A stretch of DNA of 64,000 nt from Chimonanthus salicifolius (lineage: Eukaryota; Streptophyta; Magnoliopsida; Laurales; Calycanthaceae), in NCBI GenBank assembly GCA_013350335.1, contig CM023540.1, positions 26,949,175 through 27,013,174 on the forward strand, written 5' to 3'. Under the pieces are notes generated by a model. The model did no database searches. It saw only the letters and a program-made list of their open reading frames with translations, and was not told the DNA's origin. Positions 58,870 through 64,000 of the stretch are shown one piece after another. A program made the translations under genes and the position numbers. The first letter of the stretch is position 1. Each line of letters starts with the position of its first letter.

Positions 58870-61800
58870 CTATTTGTTCCCACCTTTGGCATACGAATCA
58901 CGAAGCATGACAGTTCGGTTGAAGACCAGTTTTTCTGAGGTAGAATCAGAATCCACAGAAAAATACCCTGGAAGGAGCACAGATGATCAAAATCAAAAAG
59001 AGGACATGAGCTAGACTGGCGTATTATTTTGAACATGTTCTTTTACATGCCACCAAGTTGTTGTACATGGAAATTTGCATTATCTAAGCTGATAACCAAC
59101 TTGGACCTATCTTTGGATATAATGTAACACATTAACATTTTTGCATTCAAGAAGTGATGGGTGGTTTGTGTATGTGTAAATTAAAGCATGCTTGTCTAGT
59201 ACAGGAATATTGTATTCCATAACATCAACTTATTTATCATCTGAGAATACATGGGAACTTGGATGCACTCAGCAACTAAGAATATCCTAGCACAATTGAT
59301 GTCAATTGACTATGCATCAGGAGCAGCCCAAAAATCATTAGATGATCCGGGATTCTGTTTCTATTTTTGTAACCCAGATCATAAACTTAACCAATTTTAA
59401 TCAAGATTGGAAAATTCAATTAAAGGTGCACACCTAATACAATTTAAATTCAGTATTGACCCCAACAAAACAGCAAAGAAAATCATCCATTCAAACCTTT
59501 GTTGTTTGTGTACGTCAAGGCACAAATTAATAGATAAAACAAATATAAAGAGCTTACCAAGCCTTTCAAATTGGAATTTGTCTCCCAATACAGCACTGGC
59601 AAGAGTTGGCACAGCATATGCTTCCGTTATCACCTCTTTGGAATGTGGATTCAGATCCGCAAGCCAATTATCAAGTTCAGCAGGATTCTGATACAATAAA
59701 TAAGGGCAGTAAGCTACAAAGCACATAGTTGCAACTGGCAAACTAATAAAAGGCAATCAACACTCAAGAAACAACAAGTACGAACCTCTGAAAGGAATAG
59801 CTTATCAAACAATCTGACTTCCACTTTAAGAGGGTCAACACCAGGAGAAGGTTGCGCCACCCAATGGAGAACTCCCTGCGTCAAGTTTCAACAATTCTAT
59901 AAATTTAACAATTGTATTTGGACTTAATGGCCGGCAAGCAGTGTCTTGGCTTGGCCGTACTTTTTAGGCCTACGCACCTCACCTAGATGAAAACCCCGAT
60001 GGGCCTGATGAGTTCATGTTAAAAGGAATTAGGTCAGCCAATGCATGGGCCAGACCTAAAGTTGACTGAACCCAGCAGAATCCAGAGGGCCTGACAAAAT
60101 GAAACCAGGTTTGAACCTGACCTGTAGACATCCATCTCTCTATATTTGGTGCTTTACAAGCAAATAAATAACTAAATAGAACAAACCAAAACTTTGGTTT
60201 CTTTCTGGAAGGGTCATACTCCAGATGGATCTCAACAACAGTCTCCCTACTTGGCCCAATGGGATGGGCCAGCAGTTTCTTGGTCTGGTCCCAACTTTTA
60301 GGACTATGCACCTCAACTAGACATGCTTCTAGAAGTTAAATCCTTATGGGTTTGAATTAGGTCGGGTAATGCATGGACCAGACCTAAATTTTACTGCATA
60401 CTTCTGCTGAACCCAGCATAATTGAGGAAGGTGCCTAAGAGATAAAACAAGGCTTGAAGTGACCTGTTGACATCCATCTTTTGGTATTTGCCAAGCTGCT
60501 TTACAAGAAAATAAATAACTGAACACAAGAAACCAAACCTTAGGTTTTGTCTTTTTGGAAGGGTCATACTCCGCATGGATCTCAACAACAGTCTCTTTAT
60601 CATCCCCAAATATAACTTCTGTGCATTTGATAGGGAAGGCATATCTGTAAAAAAAAAATAAAAGGCATGACGCAATGGTTAGAAAAAACATGTTTTATTA
60701 GATCTTTACATGGCGCATAAGATAAAATCAATTCCAATGCAGCAGTCAAATTTTGTGCTTGGAAGCATCCTTCAAGAGCACAAATATTTACCTTAGTAGG
60801 ACAGATTTACCAGGAGCAAGCCCATAATAGTCTTTTGAATCTTTCATCCGGAAATCGGAATGCTCAATGTAAACAACATTAGTGAATGGAACCTAAGGCA
60901 AGCACAAACAACAAAACAGAGGTTGACTAAGCATTTATTTGATAAATGAGGAATTGAAACGAAGAAAAGAAAAATTATGAATAAATTTGAAAGACCATAT
61001 ATCACATTAAGCCTACCCATCACTAAACAAAAAAAAAAAAGAAACAGGCAGAATACATGGAATCAAAGTATTTTGTTACCAAAACCACAGGTCAACAAAT
61101 CATGAAAATACAGAGTTCAGCACTCAGAACATTGCTCTCAAGCAACCTGGATAGCATCATGTTGACATGTTTTCCCAAATACTGATGAAGGAAAAGACAT
61201 TGGAAAAGTAGGCTGTAAGAGCAAATAGTTGTGATATTCACTCCATGTGCTACCTCCAGTCTTAATAATTTTGTTAACTACCTTCAGCAACATAATTTTG
61301 TTAACTACCTTCAGCAACTACCAGTTCTCTCTCTCTCTCTCACACACACACATCACACAAAAAACAAAATTAAAAAAATTAAAAAGAAAACAGATTGTTG
61401 GACCTAGACTCACTGCCTGATTCAGGGGCCTAAAAAACAGAGAGCTCGAAAGCAGCCATCCTTTTAGAGGCATTGAAACAACCAAAGTTAATTGAAGCTA
61501 TTACAAACAATACACAATCTGATTCCTGCATGCAGTAAAATTGTTGAAATTTGAAAGATTAGCTTGAAAAGTACAAAGAATTGACAATTCAGCAGTAGTC
61601 ACCTTGTAGAAAGCATCATCTGTCTGAGCATCAGGCCATATCTTTGCATCAAGTTCAATTATTGATCCAGATTCTAGATTAGTAATAGTGACCTAAATTC
61701 ACATCAAGAATCCATCAAAAATCAAATTTAAGGTTTCTAAGGTCACAAGTGTAATAAATAATAGCCCCATATAGTACCTTGAGAGGATTTAGTACGACCA

Positions 61801-61877
61801 ACGTGCGAGATGCCATTCGGTTCATCTCTTCTCGAATGTGATATTCAAGGCGATCCAAACGAATCAAACTATTATCA
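58870..61877 (-). CDS. Glutaminyl-tRNA synthetase, C-terminal seven exons (5' partial)
   Basis: Cytosolic class I enzyme that charges tRNA-Gln. Exons (minus): 61877-61778, 61692-61603, 60892-60792, 60644-60539, 59875-59786, 59687-59558, 58967-58870. All join in phase with GT-AG introns and give 237 residues ending AKGGNK*. This is the two-barrel anticodon-binding C-terminus: LEYHIREEMNRMASRTLVVL and NPLK start it, then RYAFPIKCTEVIF, GVLHWVAQPSPGVDP, VRLFDKLFLSENPAE and the hallmark DKFQFERLGYFSVDSDST with KLVFNRTV at the end. The catalytic part (HIGH, KMSKS) is not in the window; the first codon seen is split, so an exon must lie beyond 61877 and probably beyond 64000. Between exons 4 and 5 lies a tandem copy of part of exon 4 (see 59929-60604). 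Glutaminyl rather than glutamyl is chosen on the FQFERLGYF.VD.DS wording. Confidence 0.9.
59929..60604. repeat. Tandem ~335-bp duplication carrying a dead exon copy
   Basis: Units of about 59929-60258 and 60259-60604 share GGCCAGCAG/TCTTGG, TTAGGTC...ATGCATGG.CCAGACC, GACATCCATCT, GCTTTACAAG...AATAAATAACT and the exon core. The right unit contains functional GlnRS exon 4. The left unit has a copy encoding ETVVEIHLEYDPSRKKPK, but its splice donor is TT instead of GT and no in-phase acceptor precedes it. Confidence 0.8.
61265..61318. repeat. 27-bp tandem duplication in a GlnRS intron
   Basis: Two copies of ATAATTTTGTTAACTACC + TTCAGCAAC, followed by (CT)n(CA)n at about 61326-61352. Confidence 0.7.
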
Positions 61878-62139
61878 CTGTAGAAGACATATCATGAGTA
61901 TCAACAAATAAAAAAGGCAAAAGGGGATCAAGTACTTCAAGTTCAAAAAGATAGAGGTCATCTAAAGTTCCACACCATGCAAAAATAAAACCACACTACT
62001 CAGCCTCAACAAAACATGACCACAGACATTGCAACTGAATTAAAACTGGCATCCAGTATTGCATTGCATGCAGAAAAAACATCATTCATGGTCACTATAA
62101 AATATATAATAAGAGCTATATAATAATAATTTTGGGCCC

Positions 62140-63650
62140 GTACATTTTTCAGATTTGATCATTCAAGGCCCTTTCTTCCATTCAATTATTTCAATATATA
62201 GGGTGTCCCATGCTCCTTGATGTGCCATGTGAATGAATTGCATTCAGGAACCTTTAGGAAACACAAATTTCGGCAAGGTGTGCCATTAGCAAATCGTATG
62301 AGAGAATGAAGTAGGGGTATATTAATTATTTGAGGATAGATGTTAGCAGACTTCTAAGAATTAAGCTTTTTTAATGGGCCATAAAGGGTGCTGCATTTAG
62401 TGGAATCTTAGATCAAACTAGTCTTGTTATTTGGCAGCTCTATTTACAAGCCTCCAATGACTAAGAAAAATGACAAATTAGGGGATTCTTAACCTGTTGG
62501 GGGTTCAAACTCCCTATAGAAGCATTGACGGACGATTGAAAAGATAACATGTCTATCCATGGTTGTGGGGTAATAAGACAAAATAAGGGGTGTATTATTG
62601 TTGTTCTCAAGCCCACTAGAGAGCTGGGACCTGAATATTATGAAAATTACAAGCCATCAAAGTGAAAAGATAGTTCCAGAACATGAATTAGTAGAGGGGA
62701 GAACTCAATGAAAGCAATGAGCTGGGTAAGAGGGACTGTTAGTGCACCTTGGAACCCTCTCTACATGAGAAGGCCAGCCAGCTAAATATACACATCTTAT
62801 GAGCTCATACCAAGGGACGCTGATGTGATGGCAGACGCTCTGGCCAAATCAAGGTCTTTAAGAGTTGTCCAATAGAGAATAACATCCCATTAACCTCATT
62901 TTTGGCAATCTTGGGTGTTCTACCAGATGTGTGCAGTTGACGTAAATGGCTCTAATTGTCCTAACCCAAAAGGGTCACCGACTGTTTGTGTATTGCAACC
63001 AGGAAGTTGACTGACAGTGGGAGTCCTCAAGGGATAAGGCACCGATTATTTAATACATTCCAATTAGGATTGTGGGTGATGTTGGGGTCTCCAATTGCAA
63101 CAAGGCACTGACTGCCTTTGCTTCCAACTACCAGCGTTGAAGAGGAGAAAATATAGAGACTACAATTGGCAGGAACGGTGCAGGCTATATATCTATATAA
63201 GGACTCTCAGCATGGGTTTTTATGTGGGATACACACGGCAGTGAGAGGGGGAAGAGAGGGAGAGACTCCAGCAGGAGGGTATCTTACACGGCAACAAGAG
63301 AGAGAGTTTGTGGGGTTTACATGCAACTCTATAGAGACCGTGCACAGTCGGAACAGAGAAAAAGGCAAGCAGCAGTTCTCTGATTGTGAGAAAGAAGGGC
63401 AGCACATGTCCAACAACGCAGAGTTGGATTCTCTCAGAGCAGCTATGTCCAGAAAAGCCAAGTTGCTGATTAGGTCTCTACAGATGTGAATAGAGACAAA
63501 GTGATGCACGAAACCCGCATCACAAACACGATAGCGGGCTGACGCCTGGGATGGCAGTCAATTCTGGGATTGAGGAGCCAGTAGGTGAGAGGGGTGTGTA
63601 AAGGCCGAGGGGTGTGTAAAGGCCTCTAGGTGTGGCTTTGGGTATCAAAC
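62140..63650 (+). other. Retroelement debris, probably inside an upstream GlnRS intron
   Basis: At 62812-62877 the plus strand reads RDADVMADALAKSRSLRVVQ*, the end of a LINE/RNase H domain ('REAN..ADALAK'). The rest has no intact coding sequence. Because the GlnRS frame is split at 61877 and its earlier exons are not found here, this region is most likely intronic. Confidence 0.5.
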
Positions 63651-63850
63651 ACAGGGATTAATTTGTATGTAAACAAATTCTCTATTCTTCTTCTCTCATA
63701 GTAAAGATTACACACACTATGGAAGTAGACGGTTTTGCCGATCCACGTAAAATATTGGTGTCCTATTGTCAGTGTGTTTATTTATTCGTGCTGTGGATTG
63801 TTCCGTTGATTTTGTTCCGCATATTATTCCTAAAACTTTAAACAATTGGA
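63650..63850 (+). mobile_element. 3' part of a Copia-type LTR
   Basis: 'attcttcttctctcatagtaaagatt...ggaagtagacggttttgccgatccacgtaaaatattggtgtcc' has the usual Copia LTR order (GTGGA.GTAGGC-like, TTGCCGA(A/T)CCACGTAAA, T/G-rich end). No clean primer-binding site follows, so the boundary is not fixed. Confidence 0.5.
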
Positions 63851-63880
63851 CACAAGTGCACCAGAGAGTTGCCAAACAGG

Positions 63881-64000
63881 ATGATGGCAATGGAAGATCA
63901 GGTTACAAAGGTTCAGGTGGAGTGGGTTCAAAATCCTTTTGAGTTTTTACCAGATCCTGGTCCATCAAATGATCCAGGCCAAGTGGGCAAGGGAGGATGC
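63881..64000 (+). CDS. Open frame running off the window edge, unknown
   Basis: ATG at 63881 opens a frame of 40 codons (MMAMEDQVTKVQVEWVQNPF, then EFLPDPGPSNDPG...) with no stop before the end of the window. Its position ~30 bp after an LTR-like block suggests the start of a retroelement gag-type protein, but it has no recognised motif and could be chance. Confidence 0.25.
   Translation, partial: MMAMEDQVTKVQVEWVQNPFEFLPDPGPSNDPGQVGKGGC

Noticed and set aside
1..64000. tRNA, rRNA or snoRNA genes
   Set aside because: None could be supported by eye. The tRNA-like A/B boxes seen belong to SINEs with target duplications and tails.

Overview
This is a 64 kb stretch of a flowering-plant nuclear genome. 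It is AT-rich, has few genes and many transposons, and its genes have canonical GT-AG introns. Exon structures below were worked out by eye from reading frame and splice sites; family names come from recognised protein motifs, not from a search.

Host genes: (1) a six-exon BEE-type bHLH transcription factor on the minus strand (7193-9334); (2) an eight-exon alpha/beta-hydrolase on the plus strand (26067-36502), complete with its catalytic triad and with introns full of retroelement debris; (3) a three-exon R2R3-MYB factor of the subgroup-20 / MYB62-MYB116 type on the plus strand (47091-48831); (4) the C-terminal seven exons of a cytosolic glutaminyl-tRNA synthetase on the minus strand (58870-61877), with the catalytic part outside the window. 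A broken fragment of a SABATH-type methyltransferase lies at 24532-24810.

Mobile DNA: the most striking object is an apparently intact Mutator-like element (MULE) at 9875-17547, flanked by a perfect 9-bp target duplication. It carries a spliced transposase gene and a second, convergent gene of the 'putative plant transposon protein' type. Its terminal inverted repeats are giant (about 1.24 and 0.94 kb) and are built almost wholly from a 16-bp perfect palindrome (ATTCATTCGAATGAAT) plus larger orientation-flipped hairpins. A diverged 1.2-kb non-autonomous relative with its own 9-bp duplication sits at 45212-46414. Each MULE-family element lies 0.5-0.7 kb upstream of a transcription-factor gene.

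Other repeats: a TRIM retrotransposon with 5-bp duplication inside hydrolase intron 1; LINE and RTE tails with RNase H remnants; Copia pol and LTR pieces; tRNA-derived SINEs with target duplications; a MITE at about 40.6 kb; and at least six copies of an odd dispersed repeat rich in GATATCGGCCGATATC-type palindromes.

Layout: 1-7 kb intergenic with SINEs; 7.2-9.3 bHLH; 9.9-17.5 MULE; 17.6-26 intergenic with Copia, RTE, a hairpin and a pseudogene; 26-36.5 hydrolase; 36.5-45 intergenic; 45.2-46.4 short MULE relative; 47-48.8 MYB; 49-58.8 repeat-rich intergenic; 58.9-61.9 GlnRS; 62-64 retroelement debris, probably in an upstream GlnRS intron. The host genes do not form a pathway; they are ordinary single plant genes separated by transposons.
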